A stretch of DNA of 64,000 bases from Amnibacterium sp. CER49 (GCF_029846255.1 NZ_JARVWQ010000001.1:1240001-1304000), one strand, 5' to 3'. Numbered from the stretch's first letter, positions 35,578 to 46,784 are shown. Program-made: numbers and translations. Notes: generated by a model from the letters alone, not told the origin.

Positions 35578-35727
35578 AGGGGAGCGATGGTACCGAGCGG
35601 CGCTCCTCGAAGCGGTTCCCCTGCGATGCCAAGCCGTTGTACGCACCGCTGGCCGAAGTCATAGGTGTCGCTTACGGTGAGGGCCGGGGCTCGATCAGGG
35701 CACCCATTTGTCGACGGGGAGGTCCGG

Positions 35728-36912
35728 ATGAGCAGGTACCGGTTCGGTCGATCGCTGGCGCTGGGGGTGACCGCCCTGGCGATGCTCGTCACCGCCGGTC
35801 CGCTCGCCGCGCAGGCAGCACCCGGCGGGTCATCGGGGTCGCACGTCCACGTCTGCGCGGCACCGAAGCACGGTGACGCAGCGTGCAACGCGATCCGTAA
35901 CGACGCGAAGCCCAACGCCACCGCGGCGCCGAGCGGGTACGGGCCGAGCGACCTCCGCTCCGCCTACAACCTCACGAGCACCGGCTCGAGCACGCAGACC
36001 ATCGCCATCGTCGACGCGTACGACGACCCGAGCGCCGAGCAGGACCTCGCCGTCTATCGGTCGACCTATGGTCTGCCGGCCTGCACCACGGGCAACGGCT
36101 GCTTCAGGAAGGTCAACCAGAGCGGCGGGACGAAGGCGCCGCGCGCCAACGGCGGCTGGGCGCAGGAGATCTCGCTCGACCTGGACATGGCCAGCGCGAT
36201 CTGCCCGGGCTGCCACATCCTGCTGGTCGAGGCGAGCACCGCCTCCCTGACGAACCTCGGCACTGCGGTCAACACAGCGGTGCGGCTCGGCGCCACGGTC
36301 GTCTCCAACAGCTACGGCGGGTCCGAATCCTCGAGTGACACGACCTACGACGAGAGCTACTTCAATCACCCTGGCGTCGCCATCACGGTGAGCTCCGGCG
36401 ACAGCGGATATGGCGTGCAGTACCCGGCGGCGTCGAAGTACGTGACGGCGGTCGGCGGCACGAGCCTGAACCGGGCCTCCAACGCGCGAGGCTGGACGGA
36501 GACCGCGTGGAGCGGTGCCGGTTCCGGCTGCTCCGCTTATGACGCGCAGCCCTCCTGGCAGACAACCGTTCCCGCCACGTGCGGCAAGCGGGGAGTCGCC
36601 GACGTCTCGGCGGTCGCTGATCCGAACACCGGCGTCGCGGTCTATGACAGCTACGTCTACCAGGGCGTCTCCGGCTGGCTGGTCTTCGGGGGCACCTCGG
36701 TCGCTGCGCCCGTCATCGCTTCGGTCTACGCGCTCGCCGGTAATGCGGCCTCCGTCACCTACGGCTCGAACCCGTACAGCCACACGAGCAGCCTCTACGA
36801 CGTGACGAGCGGCTCGAACGGCTCCTGCGGCGGCAGCGCCCTCTGCACCGGCACCGCCGGCTGGGACGGCCCGACCGGCCTCGGCACGCCGAACGGGATC
36901 GGCGCGTTCTAG
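35728..36912 (+). CDS. secreted S53 (sedolisin) peptidase without pro-domain
   Basis: 394 aa. Signal peptide about 1-31 (ALA motif AAQA). Catalytic set of the S53 family: E147 and D151 (WAQEISLDLDMAS), oxyanion D225 (VSSGDSGYG) and S324 (GGTSVAAP). The substrate-binding SNSYGGSE and the calcium-site-like C-terminus (GWDGPTGLGTPNGIGAF) are present. Most sedolisins carry a 150-200-residue N-terminal pro-domain; here only about 40 residues separate the signal peptide from the catalytic domain. ATG 35728 has GGGGAGG upstream. A terminator follows. Confidence 0.9.
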   Translation: MSRYRFGRSLALGVTALAMLVTAGPLAAQAAPGGSSGSHVHVCAAPKHGDAACNAIRNDAKPNATAAPSGYGPSDLRSAYNLTSTGSSTQTIAIVDAYDDPSAEQDLAVYRSTYGLPACTTGNGCFRKVNQSGGTKAPRANGGWAQEISLDLDMASAICPGCHILLVEASTASLTNLGTAVNTAVRLGATVVSNSYGGSESSSDTTYDESYFNHPGVAITVSSGDSGYGVQYPAASKYVTAVGGTSLNRASNARGWTETAWSGAGSGCSAYDAQPSWQTTVPATCGKRGVADVSAVADPNTGVAVYDSYVYQGVSGWLVFGGTSVAAPVIASVYALAGNAASVTYGSNPYSHTSSLYDVTSGSNGSCGGSALCTGTAGWDGPTGLGTPNGIGAF

Positions 36913-36926
36913 AACGCGAGAACAGG

Positions 36927-36956
36927 AGCGGGGCGGTCGGCAGCGACCGCCCCGCT
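36927..36956 (+). terminator. intrinsic-type terminator after S53 peptidase
   Basis: Perfect 13-bp stem AGCGGGGCGGTCG/CGACCGCCCCGCT with a four-base loop, starting 15 bases after the peptidase stop. There is only a short TTCG afterwards, as often in high-GC actinobacteria. Confidence 0.8.
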
Positions 36957-37060
36957 TCGCGTCTCCGGGCAGCTGCTCGAGGGGATGTGCCGCTTCTCGC
37001 GTGATTCGGGCTTTCCGAACCGCAGGAGGGAGCAGCCGCCGGGTGCAGGAGCCACGCGGG

Positions 37061-37879
37061 TCAGCCGAAGAGGCGCTCCAGCAGCTCCGCAAGACCGTCG
37101 AGCGCCACCGGCCCCGCGACCTGCGTCGCGACCGCCCGCACCTCGCCGGGCGCCTGGCCCATCGCGACGCCCCGGCCCTCGCGGCTCGCCCACTCGAGCA
37201 TCTCGATGTCGTTGCGGCCGTCGCCGACCGCGACGACGTGATCCGCCGGCACATCGAGCCGCTCGCGGACCCGCTCGAGGGCCGTGGCCTTGTTCACGCC
37301 GTCCGGGGCGATGTCGAGCCAGGCGGTCCAGCCGACCGCGTAGCTGACGCGGTGCAGGCCCATCCGCTCGACGAGCTCGAGGAACTCCTCCATGCCGTGC
37401 GTCGGCGAGATGACGACGACGCGGGTGGCCCGGACGCCGAGCAGCTGCTCGAACGGCACCTGCTCGCTCGACTCGCCCATCCCGCCCTGCGGGAAGTCCT
37501 CGGTGTAGCGGAAGTGCCCGGCCTCGTCCTCGACCGCGTAGCGCGCCTCGCGCAGGGCGTCGCGAACGGTGATGAGCACCTCGCTCGGGTCGAAGGTCTC
37601 GACGAACTCCCGCCGGTAACCGGTCGGGTCGTCCTGATCCCGGCGGAGCGTGATCGCCCCGTTCGAGCAGACGACGTACTCGGGCGCGATGCCGAGCAGG
37701 TCGAGCACGGGCAGCGCTCCGGCGACCGAGCGCCCGGTCGCGAGCATCACCTCGTTGCCCGCCTCGACCGTGGTGCGGACCGCGTCGCGCACGCGGTCGG
37801 AGACGATGCCGTCCTCGTGGAGCACCGTGCCGTCGATGTCGAGCGCGACGAGCCAGGGTCCGCCGTTCAGCTCGCTCAC
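37061..37879 (-). CDS. HAD-superfamily Cof-type phosphatase
   Basis: 272 aa. Motif [14 protein letters not shown], motif II LATGRS, motif III Lys in GVNKATALE, motif [15 protein letters not shown] 37879 overlaps the serS stop (GTGA), so it is translated with serS; this pairing is common in Micrococcales. Likely a sugar- or nucleotide-phosphate phosphatase. Its link to serine charging is unknown. Confidence 0.9.
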   Translation of the reverse strand: MSELNGGPWLVALDIDGTVLHEDGIVSDRVRDAVRTTVEAGNEVMLATGRSVAGALPVLDLLGIAPEYVVCSNGAITLRRDQDDPTGYRREFVETFDPSEVLITVRDALREARYAVEDEAGHFRYTEDFPQGGMGESSEQVPFEQLLGVRATRVVVISPTHGMEEFLELVERMGLHRVSYAVGWTAWLDIAPDGVNKATALERVRERLDVPADHVVAVGDGRNDIEMLEWASREGRGVAMGQAPGEVRAVATQVAGPVALDGLAELLERLFG

Positions 37880-39141
37880 GAGGCGGGCTCGAGCACCTCG
37901 AGGCCGCCGAGGTAGGGCCGCAGCACCTCGGGCACGGCCACCGAGCCGTCCGCCCGCTGGTGCGTCTCGAGCAGCGCCACGATCCACCGGGTCGTGGCGA
38001 GCGTGCCGTTCAGCGTGGCGACGGGCGCGGTGCGGCCGCTCTCGGCGCGGTAGCGGATGTTCAGCCGTCGAGCCTGGAACGTGGTGCAGTTCGAGGTCGA
38101 GGTGAGCTCGCGGTAGGCGCCCTGCGTCGGCACCCAGGCCTCGACGTCGTACTTGCGCGCGGCCGACGTGCCGAGATCGCCCGCGGCGGTGTCGATGACG
38201 CGGTAGGCGAGCCCGAGATCCGTGAGCATCGCCTCCTGCAGCGCGAGGAGCCGAGCGTGCTCCGCCTCGGCGTCGGCCGGGTCGATGTACGAGAACATCT
38301 CGAGCTTGTCGAACTGGTGCACGCGGATGATGCCGCGGGTGTCCTTGCCGTGGCTGCCCGCCTCGCGGCGGTAGCAGGTCGACCAGCCCGCGTAGCGGAG
38401 CGGCCCGGTCGAGACGTCGAGGATCTCGTCGGCGTGGTAGCCGGCGAGCGCCACCTCGCTCGTGCCCGTGAGGTAGAGGTCGTCGGCCTCGAGCCGGTAC
38501 ACCTCGTCGGCGTGCGCACCGAGGAAGCCGGTGCCCTGCATGATCTCGGGCTTCACGAGCGTCGGGGTGATGAGCGGCGTGAACCCGGCCTCGAGAGCGC
38601 GGTTCAGGCCGAGCTGCATGAGGCCGAGCTCGAGCCGCGCGCCGATGCCGCGCAGGTAGTAGAAGCGGGCGCCCGACACCTTCGCGCCGCGCGCCATGTC
38701 GATCGCGCCGAGCAGCTCGCCGAGGGCGAGGTGGTCCCGCGGCTCGAAGTCGAACGCGGGGCGCCTGCCGACCTCGCGGAGCACGACGTAGTCGTCCTCG
38801 CCGCCGGGCGGCACGTCGTCGAGCACCACGTTCGGGATCGCGGCGAGCGCCGCCTCCGCCTGCGCCTCGGCCGCGGACGAGCGCTCGGACGCGGCCTTCA
38901 CCCGCTCGGAGAGCTGCTTCACCTCGGCGAGCAGCGCGGGCTTCTCTGCCTTGTCGGCAGCGGCGACCCGCTTGCCGAACGCGTTCTGCTCGGCCCGGAG
39001 GCGCTCGAACTCGGCGATGGCCTCGCGGCGCTCGGCATCCGCGGCGGCGGCCTCGGCGACGGCCTCGACGCGCTCCCCGCGCAGGCGCTGCGACCGCTCG
39101 ACGACCTCGGGTGCGGCGCGGATCAGCTGCACGTCGATCAC
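37876..39141 (-). CDS. serS: seryl-tRNA synthetase
   Basis: 421 aa, normal length. Residues 1-110 are the antiparallel coiled-coil tRNA-binding arm ([31 protein letters not shown]); the rest is the class II core with motif 2 [25 protein letters not shown] type sequence ([15 protein letters not shown]) and motif 3 near [13 protein letters not shown]. Charges tRNA-Ser (one such gene lies in this window). GTG 39141. It heads a two-gene unit with the HAD phosphatase. Confidence 0.97.
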   Translation of the reverse strand: MIDVQLIRAAPEVVERSQRLRGERVEAVAEAAAADAERREAIAEFERLRAEQNAFGKRVAAADKAEKPALLAEVKQLSERVKAASERSSAAEAQAEAALAAIPNVVLDDVPPGGEDDYVVLREVGRRPAFDFEPRDHLALGELLGAIDMARGAKVSGARFYYLRGIGARLELGLMQLGLNRALEAGFTPLITPTLVKPEIMQGTGFLGAHADEVYRLEADDLYLTGTSEVALAGYHADEILDVSTGPLRYAGWSTCYRREAGSHGKDTRGIIRVHQFDKLEMFSYIDPADAEAEHARLLALQEAMLTDLGLAYRVIDTAAGDLGTSAARKYDVEAWVPTQGAYRELTSTSNCTTFQARRLNIRYRAESGRTAPVATLNGTLATTRWIVALLETHQRADGSVAVPEVLRPYLGGLEVLEPAS

Positions 39142-39230
39142 GGCCCAAGCCTAAGCGGCGTGCACGAGGTCGCCCCACAACCCCTGAACAGGGCCGGGAC
39201 CCTGCGGAGGCGCGCCGATAGGGTTCCCGC

Positions 39231-40271
39231 ATGTCTGAGGGAAGCGCCGCGACCGGATCGCACGCCGCGGTCGTCTTCAACCCCATCAAGGTCGATCTCG
39301 ACCAGCTGCGGAAGGTGGTCGGCGCGAGCGCCGAACGCCACGGCTGGAGCGAGACGCGCTGGTACGAGACCAGCGAGGAGGACCCGGGCACCGGCCAGGC
39401 GAAGCAGGCGCTCGAGGACGGCGCCACCGTCGTGCTCGCGGCCGGCGGTGACGGCACGATCCGAGCGGTCGCCGAGGGCTTGCGCGGCTCCGACGTCCCG
39501 GTCGCGCTGCTGCCGTCCGGCACCGGCAACCTGCTCGCCCGCAACCTGAAGCTCACGATCGACCGGCTCGAGGAGTCGGTCGAGACCGCGTTCACCGGTG
39601 TGAACCGCAAGATCGACCTCGGGGTCGTCGACATGGAGCGCCCCGACGGGCAGCGCGACACCCACGCCTTCCTCGTCATGGCGGGCCTCGGCCTCGACGC
39701 CGCGATGATCGCGAACACCGACACGAAGCTGAAGAAGAAGGTCGGCTGGCTCGCCTACGTCGGCGGCATCGCCCGCAGCCTCGGCCGCTCCAACTACATC
39801 CGCATCCGCTTCCGGCTCGACGAGGAGAGCGCCCGCAACCTGCGGGTGAACACCATCCTCATCGGCAACTGCGGCCTGCTGACCGGCAACATCCTGCTGC
39901 TCCCCGACGCCGTGGTCGACGACGGCCAGTTCGACATCGTCGCGCTGCGGCCCGAGGGGTTCTTCGGCTGGCTGCAGATCATCTGGAAGGTGATCTGGGA
40001 GAATGGCGTCATGCGCCGCAGCAGGCTGGGCCGCAAGATCCTGCAGAACACGAAGGAGGTGCGGACCCTCCGCTACCTCCGGGGCAAGCAGATCGTCGTG
40101 CGTCCGGACTCGCCCCAGCACTTCCAGCTCGACGGCGACACGATGGGCGAGGTCGTGGCGGTGCGCGCCCGCGTCGACGAGCTCGCGCTCAGCGTCCGCA
40201 TCCCGCGCGACGAGTCCGGGCGCCTCCCTGCGTCGCAGGAGGCGCAGGAGAAGCAGGACGTGCCTGCCTGA
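39231..40271 (+). CDS. diacylglycerol kinase-family lipid kinase (YegS/DgkB-like)
   Basis: 346 aa. DAGK catalytic domain with nucleotide motif AAGGDGTIRAVAEGL and VALLPSGTGNLLARN; C-terminal lipid-kinase beta domain with IVVRPDSPQHFQLDGDTMGE. Phosphorylates diacylglycerol or a related lipid at the membrane. The ATG at 39231 follows a -10-like TAGGGT closely, so the mRNA may be leaderless. Divergent from serS. Confidence 0.9.
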   Translation: MSEGSAATGSHAAVVFNPIKVDLDQLRKVVGASAERHGWSETRWYETSEEDPGTGQAKQALEDGATVVLAAGGDGTIRAVAEGLRGSDVPVALLPSGTGNLLARNLKLTIDRLEESVETAFTGVNRKIDLGVVDMERPDGQRDTHAFLVMAGLGLDAAMIANTDTKLKKKVGWLAYVGGIARSLGRSNYIRIRFRLDEESARNLRVNTILIGNCGLLTGNILLLPDAVVDDGQFDIVALRPEGFFGWLQIIWKVIWENGVMRRSRLGRKILQNTKEVRTLRYLRGKQIVVRPDSPQHFQLDGDTMGEVVAVRARVDELALSVRIPRDESGRLPASQEAQEKQDVPA

Positions 40272-40295
40272 CGGCGCGTCAGGGCCTGGACGACG

Positions 40296-40377
40296 ACCGC
40301 GTGTAGGTGATCCGGCCGGCCGTAGGTACCGATGCCGTGTGTCGCACCTACACGAGGGCGAAGTACCTACACGCGGT
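40296..40377. repeat. inverted repeat with 13-bp arms between convergent genes
   Basis: ACCGCGTGTAGGT (40296-40308) and its exact complement ACCTACACGCGGT (40365-40377) flank 56 bases. The motif GTAGGT occurs twice more inside, once in each orientation. It lies between the stops of the lipid kinase and pheA and can act as a bidirectional terminator or cruciform. It may be a member of a dispersed intergenic repeat family; no second copy was seen in this window. Confidence 0.7.
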
Positions 40378-40401
40378 ATTCGGCGGGTGAGGATCGCCGC
40401 G

Positions 40402-41373
40402 TCAGGGGCTGCGCAGGCTCGCGAGCCAGGACCGCGCCTCGGCGTAGACCGCGTCGTCGTGATGCGCCTCCGCGGCGCCGACCGGTCGTCGGTCCGCGCG
40501 CGGGTACGACCCGAGGAACAGCACGCGGGGGCTGTAGCGCTTCACGCCGAGCAGCGCCTCGGCGATGCGCTCGTCGTCGAGGTGGCCGTCGAGGTCGATG
40601 ACGAACCGGTAGCGACCGAGCTCGTCGCCGATCGGGCGCGAATGCAGCAGCGAGAGGTTCACGCCGCGCGCCGCGAACTGCTCCAGCAGCTCGAGCAGCG
40701 CACCCGGCCGGTCGGACGGCAGGTCGGCGACGATGCTCGTCTTGTCCGCACCGGTCGCGGCCGGCAGCGGGACGGACGCGGCACGGGCGACGAGCACGAA
40801 CCGCGTGACGGCGTTCGGGTTGTCTCCGACGTCACCGGCGAGGGTCTCGAGGCCGAACCGCTCCCCCGCCGTCGGCGTCGCGACCGCCGCCTGAGCGAGA
40901 TCGCCCTCGTGCTCGGCGAGGAACTGGGCCGCCTGCACGTTCGACGACGCGGGCAGGTGCGTGTGCGCCGGCAGGTGCGCCGACAGCCACCGACGGCACT
41001 GGGCGTAGGCGACCGGGTGCGCGGCCACCACGTGCACGTCGGCGAGCCTGACGCCGAGCCGCGCCACGAGCGCGAAGCGCACGGGCACGAGGTACTCGCC
41101 GACGATGCGGAGGTCGTGGATCGTGGCGAGCGCGTCGAGCACAGCGGCGACCCCGCCCTCGACCGTGTTCTCGATCGCGAGCATGGCCGCGACCGAGCGT
41201 CCGGAGACGACGTCGTCGAGGGCCTCACCGATGTTGTTCACGGGGCGCCACTCGGCACCGCGGGCCGCCTGGACCTGGGCGAGGGCCGCCTCGGTGAAGG
41301 TGCCGGCGGGGCCGAGATAGCTGTAGGCGGCCTGGGCGCCGGCTGCGTCCGCAGGGGGCACGGGCTGCGGCAT
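40402..41373 (-). CDS. pheA: prephenate dehydratase
   Basis: 323 aa, stand-alone enzyme converting prephenate to phenylpyruvate for phenylalanine synthesis. Catalytic domain with YLGPAGTFTEAAL at the start and the TRF motif at 190-192 (AVTRFVLV). C-terminal ACT domain (TSIVADLPSDRPGALLELLEQFAARGVNLSLLHSRPI) for phenylalanine feedback. No chorismate mutase domain. ATG 41373. Confidence 0.95.
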   Translation of the reverse strand: MPQPVPPADAAGAQAAYSYLGPAGTFTEAALAQVQAARGAEWRPVNNIGEALDDVVSGRSVAAMLAIENTVEGGVAAVLDALATIHDLRIVGEYLVPVRFALVARLGVRLADVHVVAAHPVAYAQCRRWLSAHLPAHTHLPASSNVQAAQFLAEHEGDLAQAAVATPTAGERFGLETLAGDVGDNPNAVTRFVLVARAASVPLPAATGADKTSIVADLPSDRPGALLELLEQFAARGVNLSLLHSRPIGDELGRYRFVIDLDGHLDDERIAEALLGVKRYSPRVLFLGSYPRADRRPVGAAEAHHDDAVYAEARSWLASLRSP

Positions 41374-41413
41374 GGTCTAGAGACTATCGAGGCGGCCGCG
41401 CCAGGATGAGGAC

Positions 41414-43033
<1,620 letters not shown>

Positions 43034-43040
43034 CGGCATG

Positions 43041-43070
43041 CCCGGCCGGCCGCATCGATGGCCGGCCGGG
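43041..43070. terminator. bidirectional hairpin after pgm
   Basis: Perfect 11-bp stem CCCGGCCGGCC/GGCCGGCCGGG with loop GCATCGAT, eight bases after the pgm stop and 11 before the convergent monooxygenase stop. Works for both genes; no T-run. Confidence 0.75.
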
Positions 43071-43081
43071 ACGCGGCGGCG

Positions 43082-43390
43082 CTAGAACCGGTCGTTCACC
43101 GGCAGGATGCGGTAGAAGTGCGCCTCGGGCGGCCTCGTCACCCCGGCCTCCGCCATCAGCCGGCCGATGTCGGCCTGGTGGTCGAAGAAGTCGTGGAAGG
43201 CCTGCTCGCTCTCCCACTCGTCGATGGCCAGCACGCTGCCGTCCTCGGCCTCGAGGAACTGGTGGTGGATCGCCCCCTTCGACCGGCCGATCTCGGCCAG
43301 CCGTTCGAGCATGTGGTCGGTGTCCCGGCCGGCCATCTCCTCGACGGCTTTCGCGGGTGCGTCGAACTTGATCATCGCGATGACGCTCAT
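43082..43390 (-). CDS. antibiotic biosynthesis monooxygenase-like (ABM) protein
   Basis: 102 aa. Single ABM/ferredoxin-like fold: VIAMIKFDAPAKAVEEMAGR, QFLEAEDGSVLAIDEWESEQAFHDFFDHQADIGRLM. Family members are small heme- or quinone-acting monooxygenases or just ligand binders. No cofactor residues can be singled out. Single gene. Confidence 0.8.
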   Translation of the reverse strand: MSVIAMIKFDAPAKAVEEMAGRDTDHMLERLAEIGRSKGAIHHQFLEAEDGSVLAIDEWESEQAFHDFFDHQADIGRLMAEAGVTRPPEAHFYRILPVNDRF

Positions 43391-43507
43391 GACTGCTCCT
43401 TCGCCGGCGTGGCGGCCCCCGTCCGGGCGCCGCTCCCGCGCCGAGCGTAGGAACCGGGGTGGAGCAGGACGGGGCGGAAGGGCCGGGGCCTTCGGTCCCC
43501 CGACCCG

Positions 43508-44581
43508 TCAGGGCACGCGCTCCAACCACTCCCGGGTGCTGAACTTCGTCTCGACGAGTCGCTCCGCGGCCTCGAGCTCCTCGGGCCGCAGCTCGCCCGG
43601 CGTCGCGCCGGTGAGGCGGACGAAGGTCTCCTTCATCCGGTCGATGATCGCGGCACGCGGCAATCCCGACTGCTTGCGGAGCGGATCGACGCGCTTCGCG
43701 GCGCTCACGGTGCCCTTGTCGCTCATCTTCTCGCGGCCGATGCGGAGCACCTGCACCATCTTCTCGCCGTCCATGTCGTAGCTCATGGTGACGTGATGGA
43801 GCACCGCACCGTCGCCCAGGCGCTTCTGCGCGGCGCCGCCGATCTTGCCCTGCGGCGACGCGATGTCGTTGAGCGGCTGGTAGGTGGCGTCGATGCCGAG
43901 CGAGCGCAGGGCCTGCAGCACCCAGTCGTCGAGGTAGGCGTACGACTCGGCGAAGGTCATGCCGCGCACGAGGTCGCCGGGCGCGTAGAGCGAGTACGTG
44001 ACGACGCTGCCCGCCTCCATGAACATCGCGCCCCCGCCGGAGATGCGCCGCACGACGTCGACGCCGAAGCGCTTCGCGTTCTCGAGGTCGACCTCGTTCT
44101 TGAGGCTCTGGAAGCTGCCGATGACGACCGCGGGTTCGTCCCACTCCCAGATGCGCAGCGTCGGCTTCCGTCGTCCCGCGCCGACCTCCTCGGTGAGCAC
44201 CTGGTCGAGGGCGAGGTGGACGGCGGGCCGCACGGCGGGCGGGTGCAGCAGCTCCCAGTCGTAGTCCCGCCAGTCGGCCGCCCGGCCGATTGCGCGGCGG
44301 ATCGCGGTCGCGACGGACTCGGGCGTGAACCCGAGCAGCACGGCACCCGGCGGGAGCGCCGCCCGGATCGCGGCCGCGAGCTCGGCGGACGACGTCTCGG
44401 CCGGCAACCCGGTGACCGCGCCGTCGATCGCCTCGAGCGCGTCGTCGGGCTCGAGGAAGAAGTCGCCGGCGAGCCGGAACCGGACGATGCGCCCGTCCTC
44501 GATCGCGAGGTCGACGACGACGAGCTTGCCGCCCGGGACCTTGTATTCCCCGTGCAGCGCCTGCTGCCCCTCGTCGGTCAT
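43508..44581 (-). CDS. lplA: lipoate-protein ligase, accessory domain at N-terminus
   Basis: 357 aa. The catalytic domain (about 95-340) has RRISGGGAMF (179-186), PLNDIASPQGKIGGAAQKR with catalytic K246, and HHVTMSYDMD. The first 75 residues (GEYKVPGGKLVVVDLAIEDGRI, GDFFLEPDDALEAIDGAVTG) match the LplA accessory domain, which in E. coli LplA is C-terminal: the order is reversed. It attaches free lipoate or octanoate to lipoyl domains, complementing lipB-lipA at 60752. Start overlaps the hydrolase stop (ATGA). Confidence 0.88.
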   Translation of the reverse strand: MTDEGQQALHGEYKVPGGKLVVVDLAIEDGRIVRFRLAGDFFLEPDDALEAIDGAVTGLPAETSSAELAAAIRAALPPGAVLLGFTPESVATAIRRAIGRAADWRDYDWELLHPPAVRPAVHLALDQVLTEEVGAGRRKPTLRIWEWDEPAVVIGSFQSLKNEVDLENAKRFGVDVVRRISGGGAMFMEAGSVVTYSLYAPGDLVRGMTFAESYAYLDDWVLQALRSLGIDATYQPLNDIASPQGKIGGAAQKRLGDGAVLHHVTMSYDMDGEKMVQVLRIGREKMSDKGTVSAAKRVDPLRKQSGLPRAAIIDRMKETFVRLTGATPGELRPEELEAAERLVETKFSTREWLERVP

Positions 44582-45429
44582 GCCGTCCGCCCTCCGAGCA
44601 CGTGCTGCTCCATCCAGGTGACGAGATCGCGCACGACCTCGTCGCGGTTCGTCTCGTTGTAGACCTCGTGCCGCGCACCGTCGTAGACGCGCACGGTGAC
44701 GTCGTCGAGGCCCGCCCGGTCGCGGTAGGCGCGGGCGAGGCGGTGGGCGCTGCGCGCGCCGCCGAGGGTGTCGTCGCTGCCCACCTGCAGCAGCAGCGGC
44801 AGGCGCGGCGGCAGGTTGCGCGCGGGACGGCCGAACAACCGCAGGCCGTCGCGGACGCCGAGCAGCTTCGCGGTCTGCGCGGGGAACGTCAGCGGGTCGG
44901 CGACCCAGGCCTCGGCGACGGCCGGATCGCGGCTCAGCCACTCCGCGCCGGTCGTGCCCAGGGAGCGGTGACGGCGGTTCAGGTCGCCCGCGTCCATGTA
45001 CCCCGGCAGCCGGTAGGCGGTGCCGGACAGGACGAGACCGTCGTAGTCGGCGGCGTGCCGGTTGACGGAGATCTGCGCCATGAGCGAGCCCCAGCTGTGC
45101 CCGAGCAGCACGAGCGGCACCCCCGGGTTCGCGGAACGGGTCGCGACGGAGAACGCGTGGATCGCCTCGATCGTCGCGCGGAGGCCCCCGGGACCGAGCC
45201 GGCCCATCGACGTGGCGTCCGGCCACTGCCCCCGTCCCGTCGCACCGTGACCGCGGTGGTCGTCGGCGACCACGGTGAAGCCCGCGGCGTTCAGATCGGC
45301 GGCGAGGGCCGCGTACCGACCGGCGTGCTCACCGATGCCGTGCGAGACCTGCACGATCGCGCGGGGCTGGGGCACGGTCCACTCGTAGGTGTGGATCGTG
45401 ACGCCGTACGGGTCGACGAAGGAGGGCAC
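44578..45429 (-). CDS. alpha/beta-hydrolase, monoacylglycerol lipase-like
   Basis: 283 aa. Oxyanion HGIGEHAGRYA, DDHRGHGATG, nucleophile S112 in GHSWGS, Asp in GSDDTLGG and His in DGARHEVYNE: a complete triad of the monoglyceride-lipase group (serine aminopeptidase S33 domain). Cytosolic. GTG 45429. Its stop overlaps the lipoate-ligase start, so the two are one transcript; the functional link is unclear, though both could handle octanoyl or lipoyl groups. Confidence 0.88.
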   Translation of the reverse strand: MPSFVDPYGVTIHTYEWTVPQPRAIVQVSHGIGEHAGRYAALAADLNAAGFTVVADDHRGHGATGRGQWPDATSMGRLGPGGLRATIEAIHAFSVATRSANPGVPLVLLGHSWGSLMAQISVNRHAADYDGLVLSGTAYRLPGYMDAGDLNRRHRSLGTTGAEWLSRDPAVAEAWVADPLTFPAQTAKLLGVRDGLRLFGRPARNLPPRLPLLLQVGSDDTLGGARSAHRLARAYRDRAGLDDVTVRVYDGARHEVYNETNRDEVVRDLVTWMEQHVLGGRTA

Positions 45430-45462
45430 CTCCGCATTGTCGTCCGGTTCCCCAGCCAGGAA

Positions 45463-45481
45463 TGCATATCCTGCTTATGCA
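45463..45481. promoter_or_regulatory. TGCATA-n7-TATGCA palindrome
   Basis: Perfect 6-base arms in the 64-base gap between the divergent hydrolase and MFS genes. A likely operator, but no regulator gene is nearby. Confidence 0.45.
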
Positions 45482-45493
45482 GTTGGAGGGCTC

Positions 45494-46765
45494 ATGACGG
45501 ATGCGGTGCGGACCGGAGGCATGTTCCGGTCGTTGCGCATCCACGACTACCGCGTCTGGTCCGCCGGGGCGATCGTCTCGAACGTCGGCACGTGGATGCA
45601 GCGCACCGCGCAGGACTGGATCGTCCTCACCCAGCTGACCCATGGCGACGCCTTCGCCGTCGGCGTCACGATGGCGCTGCAGTTCGGCCCGCAGCTGCTG
45701 CTCCTGCCGATCACCGGCCTCGCCGCCGACCGCATCCCGAAGCGGACGCTGCTCATGCTCACGCAGGCGGTCATGGGACTGCTCGCCCTCGGGCTCGGTC
45801 TGCTCAGCATCGCGGGCGTGGTGACCCTGCCGGAGGTGTTCGGCTTCGCGTTCCTGCTCGGCTGCGCCGCCGCGTTCGACGCCCCGGCACGGCAGAGCTT
45901 CGTCTCGGAGCTCGTCGGCCCCGACGACGTGACGAACGCGGTGGCGCTGAACTCGGCGTCGTTCAACGCGGCGCGGCTGCTCGGCCCCGCGGTCGCCGGC
46001 CTCCTCACCGAGGCGGTCGGACCGGGGTGGGTGTTCCTCCTCAACGCGGCCAGCTTCGCGGCCGTGATCGTCTCGCTCCGCGCGATCCACCCCGCGGCGC
46101 TCGAGCCGGCTGCGGGCGGAGGCGGTCGGTCGATGGGCGACTTCGTCGCCGGCTTCCGCTACGTGCGCTTCCGCCGCGACCTGATGGTCGTGTTCACGAT
46201 GATCTTCCTGATGGGCACCTTCGGCATGAACTTCCCCATCTACGCCTCGACGATGGCGGTGCTGCTCCACCAGGGCGCGAGCGGGTACGGGCTGCTCTCC
46301 ACCGCGCTCGCGATCGGCGCGGTCGCCGGAGCGCTGCTCGCCGCCCGGCGCGCCGAGCCGAGGTTCGGGCTGCTCATCGTCGCCGGCCTGCTGTTCGGCG
46401 TCGGCCTCGTGCTCGGCGCCCTCGCCCCGAACTACCTCGTGCTCGCGTTCGTGCTGCCGCTCGTCGGCCTCGCCGCGCAGACCTTCATGACGACCGCGAA
46501 CGGCGCCGTCCAGCTGAGCGTCGAGCGCTGGGTGCGCGGACGCGTCATGGCGATCTACATGGCGATCTTCATGGGCGGCACCGTGATCGGCGCGCCGGTC
46601 ATCGGGTGGATCGCGAACGCGTTCGGGCCCCGATACGGCCTGGTGGCCGGCGGCTCCGCCGGCCTCCTCGCCGCGATCGTCGGTGCGGTGTGGCTGAGCA
46701 GGGCCCGCTCAGCCAAGCCCGCCGAGGACCCGTCGGTGCTCGCGCCGCACGCCGTCCGCGACTGA
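45494..46765 (+). CDS. MFS transporter (EntS/multidrug type)
   Basis: 423 aa with 12 helices. MFRSLRIHDYRVWSAGAIVSNVGTWMQRTAQDWIVLTQLT is the typical start of the transmembrane secretion effector (MFS_3, EntS-like) group; loop 2-3 reads LAADRIPKRTLLMLTQ. Probably exports siderophores or drugs. ATG 45494 with TTGGAGGG upstream. Convergent with the ParA-like gene, 19 bases apart. Confidence 0.88.
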   Translation: MTDAVRTGGMFRSLRIHDYRVWSAGAIVSNVGTWMQRTAQDWIVLTQLTHGDAFAVGVTMALQFGPQLLLLPITGLAADRIPKRTLLMLTQAVMGLLALGLGLLSIAGVVTLPEVFGFAFLLGCAAAFDAPARQSFVSELVGPDDVTNAVALNSASFNAARLLGPAVAGLLTEAVGPGWVFLLNAASFAAVIVSLRAIHPAALEPAAGGGGRSMGDFVAGFRYVRFRRDLMVVFTMIFLMGTFGMNFPIYASTMAVLLHQGASGYGLLSTALAIGAVAGALLAARRAEPRFGLLIVAGLLFGVGLVLGALAPNYLVLAFVLPLVGLAAQTFMTTANGAVQLSVERWVRGRVMAIYMAIFMGGTVIGAPVIGWIANAFGPRYGLVAGGSAGLLAAIVGAVWLSRARSAKPAEDPSVLAPHAVRD

Positions 46766-46784
46766 GCGAGCCGGATCGAGCCGG

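Noticed and set aside
37876-39141. T-box or attenuator before serS
   Set aside because: Only about 90 bases to the divergent gene, with no Ser-codon leader or terminator hairpin.
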